Notes: a model not told the origin generated them from the letters alone. 64,000 bases of DNA from Bacillus sp. FJAT-27916 (GCF_001183965.1 NZ_LFZV01000001.1:2524296-2588295); one strand, 5' to 3'; shown: positions 17,063 to 26,543, counted from the first letter of the stretch. Made by a program: numbers and translations.

Positions 17063-17194
17063 GGCTCTGTTAAAGATGAATGCCGATAGTAGAACTACGC
17101 TCAATACGTTTTAGGCGATGGACTGCTGGATTAGCGGACAGAGAGGACCTCTTGGTTTCACCTGCTGTAGAACTACCATTGAAATTAACAGAGC
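17063..17194. mobile_element. MITE-like element with 10-bp terminal inverted repeats
   Basis: GCTCTGTTAA (17064-17073) and TTAACAGAGC (17185-17194) are perfect inverted repeats closing a 132-bp non-coding unit. Inside each end is a second shared motif, TAGAACTAC. No target-site duplication is clear. It may be the relic or deletion derivative of an insertion sequence. No transposase remains. Confidence 0.4.
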
Positions 17195-17319
17195 ATTTTA
17201 AAATAATTTAAGTGTTTACAAGAATCATCTATTATATAAGAATAAATAATAGTGCGATAATTTTTTATTTACTATTAAACAGCTCACTAGAAACAGATAC
17301 CAGTAGAAGGAGTAAACAT

Positions 17320-18591
17320 ATGAGTATTAGACATTGGGACACCAACCTGAAGGTTCGTTTGCTTGGTGAGGCATTTGTACAAATAGCTTTTTGGATGGTC
17401 TTTCCCTTCCTTGCCATTTATTTTGCAGAGACAATGGGAATCACAACCGCAAGTGCACTTTTGATGCTGTCACAAGTAATCGCGGTTGTCTGTGGATTAT
17501 TCGGAGGCTTTTTTGCCGACCACTTCGGAAGGAGACGAATGATGCTCATCGCTATTGGAGGGGAGGCCATGGGTTACGGCATCTTCGCTTTAGCCAGTCA
17601 CCCTGCCATTGATTCAGCTATGTTTGGCTTTATTGGCTTTACCATTGCTAGTTTATTTTCGAATATTTATCAGCCTGCAGCCCAGGCAATGGTTGCGGAT
17701 GTGGTTGAGCCCAAGAATAGAAGCTATGTATTTTCCATCTTTTATATGATGACTAATATTGCGGTCGTCGTTGGTCCGATAATAGGGGCCATTTTCTTCA
17801 CCAATCACCGATTCTGGCTGCTTGTGATTGTTACTTGCGGAGCGATCTTTTTATTCCTGCTCCTCTACTTCTTCTCTCGGGAAACCATTCCTGACAGAGA
17901 AGCAGCAACCAGCAAATCACTCAGCTTCAAGCAGGTCGTCAAAGGACAGTTTGCTGATTACCGAGTTATATTTACCGATCGGGTATTGCTGCTTTTTATT
18001 CTCGCTGGAATCCTGGTTTCGCAAACCTTTATGCAATTGGATTTATTCATACCCATACATATTACCGAGACCGTAGATGAAGCAACCTTGCTTTCCTTAG
18101 GAAATTTGATTGTCTCCTTGAGCGCAACAGAGCTCTTCGGCTTTGTTGTGGCGTTAAATGGCGGAATTGTCGCTCTATGCACCGTTCTTGTGACGAAGTG
18201 GATGATGACTTATCGGGAGAAATATGTATTCGCCGGCTCCTCAATCTTATATGGGATATCCATTCTATTAATGGGCTTATTCCCTTATCCATGGATGTAT
18301 ATCGTGAGTATTATCATCTTCAGCCTTGCTGAGCTGATGACCGTTGGAATAGCCCAGAATTTCGTCTCTGTCATTGCGCCAAAGCATCAGCGAGCCATGT
18401 ATTTCTCAGCCGCACAGCTCCGTTTCAGCATTGGCCGAGTACTAGCTCCTCTATCCATTACTTTAACGGGCTTGATTGGCTCCCGGGAAACGACCTATAT
18501 CTTAGCAGTCGTCGCTTTCCTTTCAGCTGGTATCTATCTCTTGATGTACCGTCTTTATGCAAAGAATGAAATGAAGGAAGTATCCATATAA
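17320..18591 (+). CDS. Major facilitator superfamily (DHA1-type) transporter
   Basis: A 423-residue protein with twelve predicted membrane helices. MFS motif A between helices 2 and 3 is present as GGFFADHFGRRRM, with a YFAETMG loop before it. Most likely it is a proton-coupled drug or metabolite exporter; the substrate cannot be told. The ATG at 17320 is preferred (AGAAGGAG 8 nt upstream). The open frame extends 36 codons further upstream but that part starts without a ribosome-binding site. It is monocistronic with a terminator on each side. Confidence 0.9.
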   Translation: MSIRHWDTNLKVRLLGEAFVQIAFWMVFPFLAIYFAETMGITTASALLMLSQVIAVVCGLFGGFFADHFGRRRMMLIAIGGEAMGYGIFALASHPAIDSAMFGFIGFTIASLFSNIYQPAAQAMVADVVEPKNRSYVFSIFYMMTNIAVVVGPIIGAIFFTNHRFWLLVIVTCGAIFLFLLLYFFSRETIPDREAATSKSLSFKQVVKGQFADYRVIFTDRVLLLFILAGILVSQTFMQLDLFIPIHITETVDEATLLSLGNLIVSLSATELFGFVVALNGGIVALCTVLVTKWMMTYREKYVFAGSSILYGISILLMGLFPYPWMYIVSIIIFSLAELMTVGIAQNFVSVIAPKHQRAMYFSAAQLRFSIGRVLAPLSITLTGLIGSRETTYILAVVAFLSAGIYLLMYRLYAKNEMKEVSI

Positions 18592-18599
18592 GCATAAGA

Positions 18600-18629
18600 A
18601 AAAGGAGCGTTATTCTGAGCGCTCCTTTT
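18600..18629 (+). terminator. Intrinsic terminator after the MFS gene
   Basis: AAAAGGAGCG (18600-18609) pairs with CGCTCCTTTT (18620-18629), a perfect 10-bp stem ending in T4. Confidence 0.85.
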
Positions 18630-18682
18630 CCCCTATCAATAATGGTTTAAGACTGGGCATCCTTTGATTATCACTTTGCTTT

Positions 18683-18880
18683 TCACTTGAGATTAACTCG
18701 ACCATTCCCCTCTGTCTGAATCTTATCGTCTAGCAGCCCCCTATGAATAGCTTCATCCATAACAGCTCCATTAATTGGTCTTGTACCCTGCACAGCCGTT
18801 CAAATTTTCTTGCTTTCAAAAGAGAAACAAAATGACGGTTCCCACAAAGTAAATAAGACCCGGCACATGCCTTGAGTCTC
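18683..18880 (-). pseudogene. Fragmented minus-strand coding remnant
   Basis: In the gap after the MFS gene the minus strand reads like protein in two different frames: a hydrophobic piece PGLIYFVGTVILFLF (around 18840-18875) and then, in another frame, a piece from 18793 to a stop at 18683 that includes RPINGAVMDEAIHRGLLDDK. Neither has a ribosome-binding site. This looks like the frameshifted 3' end of a lost membrane-protein gene. I cannot name the family. Confidence 0.3.
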
Positions 18881-19603
18881 CTAGTTTTTTTTTCGCCAAG
18901 GGATTATATCGGCTATAAGAATAACAACGGCTGCTATAAAGGCCGTAAATGCCGCCATTTCAGCTTCCCCCATATTCTTTACTCCAATCGCTATATAAGC
19001 CCATACGAAAACAAGCGGGTAGAGAAAATCCCCTTCCCTTATCCTGAATAGGACTGCCAGAACAGCTCCTATAGCAAGCATGATCATTGTCCATATCTCA
19101 TCAGTCAGCCCAAACCCATTCCAGCCATTCACTTTCAGCACATAAGCGATATTGACAATCGTCGCCACACTAATCCAGCCAAGATTAATGGAAAAGGGAG
19201 CCTTTTCAAGGATTGTGGCTCGTGCTTCAGTCAGCCTTCTATATAGCATGATGAGACTGATCAAATACATCAGCATAAACACAATACTTAACAGGAACAA
19301 TTCATAATGCCATACAAGAAGCCACCCGATATTGAATAAACCGCTCATGATAAACCAAGGCCATGTATTTGTATATACAGGAGATTCTCCCCTGTCACCG
19401 ATGAACTGGCGGATTATCCAAATGCCAATCAGTATATAAATGAGCGACCATATAGAAAAGGCATATCCTGCCGGTGTAATTAATACATTGATTTGATTAG
19501 ATATTTCTCCTGTTGTCTTCCCATTGATGGGGAGAAGATTAGCAAGTGCATTCATGGCAATTACCAACACGAAAACAATCGTATTCCATACCTTCCAATT
19601 CAT
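18881..19603 (-). CDS. TspO/MBR-related tryptophan-rich membrane protein
   Basis: A 240-residue integral membrane protein with about seven helices and many Trp residues (for example WSLIYILIGIW, WPWFIMSGLFNIGW and LGWISVATIVNIAYVL). It resembles the longer branch of the TspO/MBR family; classical TspO has five helices and about 160 residues. Classical members bind porphyrins or other ligands, but a function for the long Bacillus type is not known. AGGAGGG precedes the ATG. Confidence 0.75.
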   Translation of the reverse strand: MNWKVWNTIVFVLVIAMNALANLLPINGKTTGEISNQINVLITPAGYAFSIWSLIYILIGIWIIRQFIGDRGESPVYTNTWPWFIMSGLFNIGWLLVWHYELFLLSIVFMLMYLISLIMLYRRLTEARATILEKAPFSINLGWISVATIVNIAYVLKVNGWNGFGLTDEIWTMIMLAIGAVLAVLFRIREGDFLYPLVFVWAYIAIGVKNMGEAEMAAFTAFIAAVVILIADIIPWRKKN

Positions 19604-19774
19604 CTTATCCCTCCTTCTCTCTCCGTCCCTTTAGCATGTTATCCCCTAACCCTGCCAAATTTAAACAACGTTTGCTAGAAGGTTGCAGAAGCTGTTTTCA
19701 GGGTAAAATGGTGAAGTGAAACCTTTCCGCATGTGAAACGTTATATAGGTTATGAATTGAAAGGAGTGTACAGT

Positions 19775-20347
19775 ATGAAAAGAGGAACAATTATCCTTAT
19801 CAGCGGCATTGCTGTGGTAGGCATCCTGATTGCCATGTTTGCCTCCAGCTATAACGGCTTTGTTTCAGCTGAGGAAGACGTCGATCAATCTTATTCCCAA
19901 ATTGAGACACAGCTGCAAAGAAGAGCTGATTTGATTCCCAACCTAGTAAACACAGTTAAAGGGTATGCATCCCATGAGGAATCAGTCATTAATGATGTCA
20001 CACAGGCACGGGCAAATTTAGCCGGCGCCAGAACCCCTGAAGATCAGGCAACTGCCAATGATGAATTAACTGGTGCTTTAAATCGATTACTTGTTGTGGT
20101 TGAGAATTACCCTGACCTGAAGGCTAACAAGAATTATCAGCAATTAATGGATGAGCTGGCTGGCACCGAAAATCGTATTGCGGTAGCTCGCAAGGATTAT
20201 AACGATCAAGTGGCTTCCTATAACAAAAAGGTTAAGCGATTCCCAGGTTCCATGATTGCGGGTGTGTTCAATTTTGATGAAAAGGAATATTTCCGTTCTT
20301 CTGAAGGCGCTGATCAAGCTCCGACAGTTGATTTTGGTACAGACTGA
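19775..20347 (+). CDS. lemA: LemA family protein
   Basis: A 190-residue membrane-anchored protein. One N-terminal helix (about 5-23) is followed by the long helical LemA domain with YNGFVSAEEDVDQSYSQIE, QLQRRADLIPNLVNTVKGYA and a late YNDQVASYNKKVKRFP motif. The function of LemA proteins is poorly known. The ATG at 19775 has AAGGAG upstream; a longer open frame adds 14 residues without a ribosome-binding site. The next gene starts within its stop codon (TGATG), so the two are translationally coupled, a pairing seen in many bacteria. Confidence 0.92.
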   Translation: MKRGTIILISGIAVVGILIAMFASSYNGFVSAEEDVDQSYSQIETQLQRRADLIPNLVNTVKGYASHEESVINDVTQARANLAGARTPEDQATANDELTGALNRLLVVVENYPDLKANKNYQQLMDELAGTENRIAVARKDYNDQVASYNKKVKRFPGSMIAGVFNFDEKEYFRSSEGADQAPTVDFGTD

Positions 20348-21141
20348 TGTGCAAAAAACTATTCCTGATTCTGAGCATGCTTGCAGTGATTGCATCAAGC
20401 TTCGCAGGGAATATCATTCATGCTGAAGTCCCGGAACCTAAAGGGGATATTTATGTTCAAGATTTTGCCGGAATCTTATCTGAACAACAAAAGCAAGGAC
20501 TCAATCAATTAGGAAGAAAACTGGAGGATCAGACAAAAGCACAAATTGCTGTGCTGACCATTGATTCTTTAGATGGTTCCACTCCAGAAGAATATGCACT
20601 TGAAGCGTTCCGGAAATATGGTCTTGGTGACAAGGAACTGGAAAATGGCGTTCTTCTTCTCATGGCCTTTGAGGAAAACGACTCCGATAAATCAGCCCGG
20701 ATTGAAGTCGGCTATGGACTTGAGGGTGCACTGCCGGATGGCAAGGTTGGCCGTATCCTTGATGAATACACAATGCCATATTGGAAAGAGGGCAAGCCTG
20801 ACCAAGCTATCATCCTTACATATGAGCAATTATTTAACGAGGTAGCTGCTGAATATGGTCTTGATGAAACGGCTGATTCTATCAGTGACTATAGCTTAAC
20901 GGAGAATTCCAGCAACGCGGGCCAAGAAAGCGGAATGGCCACTTGGAAAAAAATCTTGATTGCAGCCATCATTATCATCTTTATTATCATCGACATGACC
21001 TTCTTTGGCGGGACCTTTACGTACATGCTGCTTCATATACTCTCGGCAATCGCAAGAAACGGCGGAGGTAGAGGCGGGGGCGGCTCTCGAGGCGGAGGAG
21101 GAGGTTCATCAGGCGGAGGCGGTGCTTCCCGCGGCTGGTGA
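20347..21141 (+). CDS. TPM-domain (YgcG-type) membrane protein with glycine-rich tail
   Basis: 264 residues. It has a signal peptide (about 1-26), a TPM domain (TLP18.3/Psb32/MOLO-1, about 35-165, with VQDFAGILSEQQKQGLNQLG, GVLLLMAFEEND and IEVGYGLEGALPDG), a double membrane region (about 200-240) and a C-terminal run of Gly/Ser/Arg ending GASRGW. TPM proteins are membrane-quality or repair factors in plants and unassigned in bacteria; the Gly-rich tail is typical. It overlaps lemA by one base and probably acts with it. A terminator follows. Confidence 0.9.
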   Translation: MCKKLFLILSMLAVIASSFAGNIIHAEVPEPKGDIYVQDFAGILSEQQKQGLNQLGRKLEDQTKAQIAVLTIDSLDGSTPEEYALEAFRKYGLGDKELENGVLLLMAFEENDSDKSARIEVGYGLEGALPDGKVGRILDEYTMPYWKEGKPDQAIILTYEQLFNEVAAEYGLDETADSISDYSLTENSSNAGQESGMATWKKILIAAIIIIFIIIDMTFFGGTFTYMLLHILSAIARNGGGRGGGGSRGGGGGSSGGGGASRGW

Positions 21142-21160
21142 TTAAACCATATCAGCCTAT

Positions 21161-21200
21161 GCAGGCAGAATTCCCATTTAGGATTCTGCCTGCTTTTTTT
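21161..21200 (+). terminator. Intrinsic terminator of the lemA operon
   Basis: GCAGGCAGAATTCC (21161-21174) pairs with GGATTCTGCCTGC (21181-21193, one bulge), followed by seven T. Confidence 0.85.
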
Positions 21201-21250
21201 GGTTAGGTTTGATTCGTTTGAACAGTTTGTCTGCCATCAGCCTTAGTATG

Positions 21251-21301
21251 AAAAGAAGCTGATCCAAAGAACTCCTTTATGGAGCTTATTAGATCAGCTT
21301 C
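21251..21301 (-). terminator. Intrinsic terminator of the Gfo/Idh gene
   Basis: GAAGCTGATC (21255-21264) pairs with GATCAGCTTC (21292-21301), followed by T4 on the minus strand. Confidence 0.7.
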
Positions 21302-21307
21302 GGTTAC

Positions 21308-22297
21308 TTAGAGAAGGGTTACGGTTTGATTTGTCCGGATGGATTCATAGCAAGCGTCAATCACCTTCATATTCTGCAAGGTATCAGTCCCCGTATATTG
21401 CGGTTGTTTCCCTTCAATCACACACTCAGCAAAATGCTCCACCTGCATAAGGTATTGATCACAGGAGATGATTTCTTTTCTTGTTTCCTCATTCGTTTTG
21501 ATGACCAAGGTCCCTTTATGGTCTTTACGATCTGGACGATAGGCATGCTGGCAGATAATCTCTCCCTTCGTACCTACTACCCTGTACTCATCCCTCGTTT
21601 TCATCTCGAAGCTGCAATCAAACATGGCCTGAACGCCATTATCCATCCAAAGATGTCCGGTTGTCGTCATATCAATATGATAAGGATTATTCATTTTAGA
21701 GAATACTCGCACCTCTTTTGGTTCAGCCTGCAGGATATGACGGAAAGCATGGATATTGTAACAGCCTACATCATATAATGCACCCCCGCCCTTTTCTGGT
21801 GAAAGGCGGATATTTTCCTCATCATCAAGGAAAAAAGAATGGCTGGCATACATATATTTCACTTCGCCAATCTCACCCGTTTTCAATATATCCCTAACCC
21901 GCTTATGCTGGGCATGGAATTGATACATGAATGCTTCCATGAAAATGACACCATGACGGTTACATACATCCAACATCTCTTCCATTTCATGCGCTGTCAA
22001 TGAAGCAGGCTTTTCGACAAGCACATGCTTGCCGGCTTTTGCTGCCTCCATTACCCATTTGGCATGGAGATGATTTGGGAGCGGAATGTAGACGGCATCA
22101 ATCTCTTCATCACTCAATAGTGCCTCATAGGATTCATAAACCTTTGGTATGCCCAGTTTGTCGGCTGCCTCCTGTGCTCTTCCGCTCAAACTTGCGATAG
22201 CGATTGCTTCCCCCAGCTTTGAACGGTTGATGGCAGGAATAACTTGTGTTTGTCCAATGTTAGCCGTACTTAAAATTCCCCATTTCACTTTACTCAT
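21308..22297 (-). CDS. Gfo/Idh/MocA-family NAD(P)-dependent oxidoreductase
   Basis: A 329-residue two-domain oxidoreductase. The N-terminal Rossmann domain starts KWGILSTANIGQTQVIPAI, with DAVYIPLPNHLH and the family signature HVLVEKPASL (catalytic Lys in EKP). The C-terminal alpha/beta domain carries MEAFMYQFH and GGGALYDVGCYNIH. Members act on sugars, cyclitols or their derivatives. The substrate is unknown and no sugar operon is nearby. GGAGCAAGG lies just before the ATG. Confidence 0.9.
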   Translation of the reverse strand: MSKVKWGILSTANIGQTQVIPAINRSKLGEAIAIASLSGRAQEAADKLGIPKVYESYEALLSDEEIDAVYIPLPNHLHAKWVMEAAKAGKHVLVEKPASLTAHEMEEMLDVCNRHGVIFMEAFMYQFHAQHKRVRDILKTGEIGEVKYMYASHSFFLDDEENIRLSPEKGGGALYDVGCYNIHAFRHILQAEPKEVRVFSKMNNPYHIDMTTTGHLWMDNGVQAMFDCSFEMKTRDEYRVVGTKGEIICQHAYRPDRKDHKGTLVIKTNEETRKEIISCDQYLMQVEHFAECVIEGKQPQYTGTDTLQNMKVIDACYESIRTNQTVTLL

Positions 22298-22333
22298 TTC
22301 CTTGCTCCCTTCAGCTGGATTTGAATCGTTATC

Positions 22334-22370
22334 AAAAAAAGAGCGATTCCCAATTTTGGTGTTCGCTCTT
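22334..22370 (-). terminator. Intrinsic terminator of the cardiolipin synthase-like gene
   Basis: AAGAGCGA (22339-22346) pairs with TCGCTCTT (22363-22370), followed by seven T on the minus strand. Confidence 0.85.
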
Positions 22371-22383
22371 GTCGATAGGTCTA

Positions 22384-23595
22384 TTATAAATAATAATCAA
22401 CACATTTGGCAATTTTCATGAGGATTTTGTCCTTTGTCGAAAGCTTTTTGAAATAATCCAGCGTAATTTTAGATGAGTCATCCAAATCTCGCTCCACTTG
22501 ATTAATGATACGATCCGTAAATGGAGAATCATCCATAAACAGCGTCATTTCATCATTTAAGCGTAAGGAGCGAGAATCAATATTCACTGTTCCAATGAGA
22601 GGGTATTTGCGATCGATCAGCACTAGCTTTCCGTGAAATATTCCCTTTTCATATTGATATACGTTCATTCCATTTTTGAGTGCCTCTTTCACAAAGGGAT
22701 AAGCAGCTTGCGTGAGCATAAGGCCGTCTGAATGCTTCGGCCACATAATCGTGATTTCTACTCCCCGCTTCTTAGCCTTCTTGAGCGCATCCATGAAGTC
22801 TTCATTATCCGGGATAAAATAAGGCGTGGCAATGATAATATCCTCCTTAGCTGAATGAAAGGCCTGAATAAGATCATTGACTACCTCATACCCGCTTGAA
22901 TACGATTTCAAGTAATGCGGGGTGACGCCTGCAGAAGCCCGTACCGTGTGCAGAGGCGGGGATTCTCCCGTGTTTATTTTCCAGTCATGACAGAATTGCT
23001 TTTCAAAATCCTGTATGCCTTCCCCTGTCATCCGCAGCTGATAATCATGCCAGCTTGATTTCGTATACTTCTCTCCGACGTTCATTCCGCCTGTATAAGC
23101 CACCTTGCCATCCATAATGGCTATACGGCGGTGATTACGGTGCTGAATGGTATACCAAATATGCGGAAAATGAGGATCATTGCTGTAGGTGACATGGACA
23201 CCTGCTTCCTCAAGCTTCTTGAACCATGCTCGATTTCCCTTAAGAGAACCAGCGCGGTCAACAGAATAATACACCTGTACTCCTTCTTTTGCCTTTTTCT
23301 TTAATAAATCAAAGTACCGATCACTGGCTTCCCCGCTTCCAATCGAAAAGAAATGGATATACACATACTCCTTCGCCTGTTCAATATCCCGAGCGAACTG
23401 CGGATAAAATGTATCCCATTCGGTAAATAACTCGAAGTTACTCTGCCTTACGGGGTAGATAACCGGGCTGCTGTCATCCTTAGCAGCCTCCCTCCCTTTT
23501 CGAATATCATGATGAATCCAGGTTAAAAGCAGGGCCAAAAAAAGCAGGAACATCCCTAGTGCCCATAAGACTGTATATATACATTTCTTGATCAT
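22384..23595 (-). CDS. Cardiolipin synthase-like phospholipase D family protein
   Basis: 403 residues with one N-terminal membrane helix (about 5-27) and two phospholipase D domains. The second HKD motif is canonical (HGKLVLID). The first reads HRRIAIMD (His155 to Asp162) with Arg in place of the usual Lys, followed by GKVAYTGGMN. The length and single anchor resemble the minor B. subtilis cardiolipin synthase YwjE (ClsB). Cardiolipin synthases join two phosphatidylglycerol molecules with release of glycerol. Whether the Lys-to-Arg change affects activity is not known. GGAG precedes the ATG. Confidence 0.87.
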   Translation of the reverse strand: MIKKCIYTVLWALGMFLLFLALLLTWIHHDIRKGREAAKDDSSPVIYPVRQSNFELFTEWDTFYPQFARDIEQAKEYVYIHFFSIGSGEASDRYFDLLKKKAKEGVQVYYSVDRAGSLKGNRAWFKKLEEAGVHVTYSNDPHFPHIWYTIQHRNHRRIAIMDGKVAYTGGMNVGEKYTKSSWHDYQLRMTGEGIQDFEKQFCHDWKINTGESPPLHTVRASAGVTPHYLKSYSSGYEVVNDLIQAFHSAKEDIIIATPYFIPDNEDFMDALKKAKKRGVEITIMWPKHSDGLMLTQAAYPFVKEALKNGMNVYQYEKGIFHGKLVLIDRKYPLIGTVNIDSRSLRLNDEMTLFMDDSPFTDRIINQVERDLDDSSKITLDYFKKLSTKDKILMKIAKCVDYYL

Positions 23596-23674
23596 AGCTA
23601 ACTCCTATTAAGCCGTTATTTTTTGTTAGTATGTACAAGAAGCCATGATTTATTGTGAATGGCAAGGGAAAGCA

Positions 23675-23723
23675 GAACAAAAAAAGAATCCAGTAAGGTA
23701 AAAGTACCGTACTGGATTCTTTT
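23675..23723 (-). terminator. Intrinsic terminator of the miaB-ricA operon
   Basis: AAAAGAATCCAGTA (23682-23695) pairs with TACTGGATTCTTTT (23710-23723), a perfect 14-bp stem followed by a T run on the minus strand. Confidence 0.9.
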
Positions 23724-23724
23724 A

Positions 23725-24156
23725 TTAACAGCTGTGGCTGCCCTCTTCGCTTTTTAGCTTAGAGCCTGTCTTTCCATGGAGAAGGTCACCTTCTGTGGAT
23801 TTGATGATTTCGTCTGTAACCGTATTGGAAATGACGTTTGCAACCATTTGCAGCATGTCATTTACCTCCACCTGTGATTGCTTAAATTCCTGAACGACAG
23901 GAATTTCATCAAGCTCTCTTTCCACTTTCGCCAGCTTTTCCTCCGTCTTCTTCAATGCTTCTGTCTTTCCATAATGCTGGAAGTTGACCGCCTGCTTTTG
24001 AAGCCCCTTAATGACAGACATAAGTTCAGCAACCGTTTGATTGCCATTGATTTGTTCTTCTGCTCTTTTGAAGAAATCTACTTCTTCTGTTTCTGAAATC
24101 ATCCGTGCTAAATCTCTTGCCTTATCAATAATTTGTTCTTTCGTGAATTTTTCCAT
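23725..24156 (-). CDS. ricA: RicA (YmcA), subunit of the RicAFT complex
   Basis: A 143-residue helical YmcA/YlbF-family protein. In B. subtilis RicA, RicF and RicT form a complex carrying iron-sulfur clusters that guides RNase Y to its targets and affects sporulation, competence and biofilm genes. The family stretch VVQEFKQSQVEVNDMLQMVANVISNTV is clear, as is a conserved-looking C-terminal Cys (the only one). Its ATG follows the miaB stop with no gap, and GGCGGGAG lies in the end of miaB. RNase Y is encoded 11 kb away in this window. Confidence 0.93.
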   Translation of the reverse strand: MEKFTKEQIIDKARDLARMISETEEVDFFKRAEEQINGNQTVAELMSVIKGLQKQAVNFQHYGKTEALKKTEEKLAKVERELDEIPVVQEFKQSQVEVNDMLQMVANVISNTVTDEIIKSTEGDLLHGKTGSKLKSEEGSHSC

Positions 24157-25704
24157 TTATACTCCCGCCTTTACCCCTATAATTTCTGTTTCCGGCTCAA
24201 CAGCAATCTCTCCATTTAGTGACCATGTTTTTGCATCGGTAATTTTGACCTTGACAATCTTGCCAATAGAAGATTTATCTCCAGCAAAGTTGACTAGCTT
24301 ATTCTTCGTCGTATAGCCTGCAAGTACATCTGGATTGTTCTTGCTTTCCCCTTCAACAAGCACTTCCAGAACCTGTCCGATATATTGCTTATTTTTCTTG
24401 AGTGCCGTTTCATTGACAACAGCATTCAAGCGCTGCAGCCGTTGTTTTTTCACTTCCATCGGCACATTATCCTTCATCTTCGCTGCAGGAGTGCCCTCTC
24501 GCGGTGAATAAATAAATGTATACGCAAGATCATATTCCACTTCTTTATACAAGGAGAGTGTTTCTTCGAATTGTTCATCCGTTTCATTTGGATAACCGAC
24601 AATGATATCCGTCGTTAAACTCACATCCGGAATCGCTTCCTTGATTTTCCTGACAAGCTCTAAATATTGCTCACGGGTATACTTTCGAGCCATGATCTTT
24701 AATACTTCGTTATTACCAGACTGTACAGGCAGATGGATGTGGTCCATCATATTGCCTCCCTTAGCCAGCACTTCAATCAGGTGATCATCAAAATCACGCG
24801 GATGGCTTGTCGTAAAGCGGATACGCGGTATGTCAATCTTGCGGATATCCTCCATTAAATCACCTAAACGATAATCACGGTCTTCAAAATCTTTTCCGTA
24901 AGCATTTACATTTTGACCTAGCAAGGTGATTTCCTGATATCCTTGAGCTGCCAGGCTGCGGACCTCTTGAATAATATCCTCTGGTCTCCGGCTTCGTTCC
25001 TTCCCTCGTGTGTAAGGAACGATACAATATGTACAAAACTTATCACAGCCATACATAATATTGACCCAAGCTTTAATATTTCCTTTACGCACCTTCGGAA
25101 GATTCTCGATAATATCGCCTTCCTTAGACCAAACCTCAACGACCATTTCCTTAGACATATAGGCTTCCATCAGAATTTCAGGCAAACGATGAATATTGTG
25201 AGTGCCAAAAATCATATCGACAAACGCATGCTTTTGTAGAATCTTATTAACGACTGATTCTTCCTGAGACATACATCCACATACACCGAGCAATAAATCC
25301 GGTTTATTTCTTTTTAAGCTTTTCAAGTGGCCAAGCTCACCGAATACCTTATTCTCTGCATTTTCACGGATGGCACAGGTATTCAGCAGCACCACATTAG
25401 CCTCATCCACCTTGTCCGTCGGTTCATATCCTAAAGCCATTAAGATTCCGGACATCACCTCTGTATCATGCTCATTCATTTGGCAGCCGTACGTGCGAAT
25501 ATAGAATTTACGCCCTTCTCCCATGCGGCTGTATTGGTCTTGGATGCTGAAATCTTGATGGTAACTTATCGTTTCTTTCCCGCGCTTCTTTGCATCCTTT
25601 AATGAAGGAGGCATATAGACAGCTTCAAAATATTTACTGTAATCCTTATCAGGTTTCTTTTCAGATTTAGCAGCGGCCGAATCTAATCGTTGCTGTTCGT
25701 TCAT
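24157..25704 (-). CDS. miaB: tRNA-2-methylthio-N6-dimethylallyladenosine synthase
   Basis: A 515-residue radical-SAM methylthiotransferase that adds the 2-methylthio group to i6A37 of tRNAs reading UNN codons. The N-terminal UPF0004 domain has the three cluster cysteines (Cys74 in YGCQMN, Cys110 in NTCAIREN, Cys144 in CGCM). The radical SAM motif is CDKFCTYC (Cys220, 224, 227), and a TRAM domain ends the protein. A 60-residue N-terminal extension before the first domain is usual in Bacillus. It is co-transcribed with ricA, as in B. subtilis. AAGGGG precedes the ATG. Confidence 0.97.
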   Translation of the reverse strand: MNEQQRLDSAAAKSEKKPDKDYSKYFEAVYMPPSLKDAKKRGKETISYHQDFSIQDQYSRMGEGRKFYIRTYGCQMNEHDTEVMSGILMALGYEPTDKVDEANVVLLNTCAIRENAENKVFGELGHLKSLKRNKPDLLLGVCGCMSQEESVVNKILQKHAFVDMIFGTHNIHRLPEILMEAYMSKEMVVEVWSKEGDIIENLPKVRKGNIKAWVNIMYGCDKFCTYCIVPYTRGKERSRRPEDIIQEVRSLAAQGYQEITLLGQNVNAYGKDFEDRDYRLGDLMEDIRKIDIPRIRFTTSHPRDFDDHLIEVLAKGGNMMDHIHLPVQSGNNEVLKIMARKYTREQYLELVRKIKEAIPDVSLTTDIIVGYPNETDEQFEETLSLYKEVEYDLAYTFIYSPREGTPAAKMKDNVPMEVKKQRLQRLNAVVNETALKKNKQYIGQVLEVLVEGESKNNPDVLAGYTTKNKLVNFAGDKSSIGKIVKVKITDAKTWSLNGEIAVEPETEIIGVKAGV

Positions 25705-25828
25705 AAAAAATCCCCTTTCTATCCAATATCATCATCTATGGATCGAATTCCATTTGATTGGTAATAGGTAAGTTTACATTAAGTAAGTATAAAGCTTTTA
25801 GCGAAATTTCACAATATAGCACTAGAGG

Positions 25829-25864
25829 AAAGAAAAAGCCGTACTCAAGCAGTTGAGCACGGCT
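25829..25864 (-). terminator. Intrinsic terminator of the signal peptidase gene
   Basis: AGCCGTACTCAA (25837-25848) pairs with TTGAGCACGGCT (25853-25864, one mismatch), followed by TTTTCTTTC on the minus strand. Confidence 0.85.
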
Positions 25865-25873
25865 GTGACTATC

Positions 25874-26425
25874 CTATAAGGCAATCCCTATATCCTTAAT
25901 CGGCCAATAGCGTATCTTTACTTCTCCAACAATCCGCTCCATCGGAACAAATCCGAACACACGGCTATCTTTACTATTTGGGCGATTATCTCCTAATACG
26001 AACATTTCTCCTTCCGGAACGACTTCTTCACCGGTCAGTTCCTTTAATGTGAAATCTTCCGTAAATAGACCAGCGTCATCCAGGCTGGATTTAAGCTCAT
26101 CTAGATATTCTTCTTCGTATGGCTTGTCATTAATGTATAAGGTGTCATTCTTCATTTCCACTTTATCTCCAGGAAGGCCGATAATCCGTTTGACATATTT
26201 ATCCGGTGAATCGGTCGCATGGAATACAACTTCGTCAAAGCGGTCGATATGGGTAATCTTGCTAAGGATGACACGATTGCCATCCTGTAGACTTGGCATC
26301 ATTGATTTCCCCTTAACCGTTGTGGGTGTGAAGACAAATTGACGGCAAACAAGCACTACAATAACCGCGATTAGAATAGCCTTCAGCCATGATGCAAGTT
26401 CACTTGATACTTTACGGTTATTCAT
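25874..26425 (-). CDS. Type I signal peptidase
   Basis: 183 residues with a single N-terminal membrane helix (about 11-28), like the B. subtilis SipS/SipT group. The catalytic dyad is Ser41 in GKSMMPSL and Lys79 in YVKRIIGLPGD; the box GDNRPNSKDSR is intact. It cleaves signal peptides from exported proteins on the outer face of the membrane, and would process several exported proteins of this window. It is monocistronic. Which Sip paralogue it matches cannot be told without a tree. Confidence 0.94.
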   Translation of the reverse strand: MNNRKVSSELASWLKAILIAVIVVLVCRQFVFTPTTVKGKSMMPSLQDGNRVILSKITHIDRFDEVVFHATDSPDKYVKRIIGLPGDKVEMKNDTLYINDKPYEEEYLDELKSSLDDAGLFTEDFTLKELTGEEVVPEGEMFVLGDNRPNSKDSRVFGFVPMERIVGEVKIRYWPIKDIGIAL

Positions 26426-26543
26426 TCCTCTAACTTACTCCTTCCCCAATGATCTTTTGCAGGGCTTCTCACTCTCTCCTTACCAATATTTCCCCAAAAA
26501 TCAACGAGCAAACGAAATGCCGTCAAATCCCTCGCCGAAAAAT

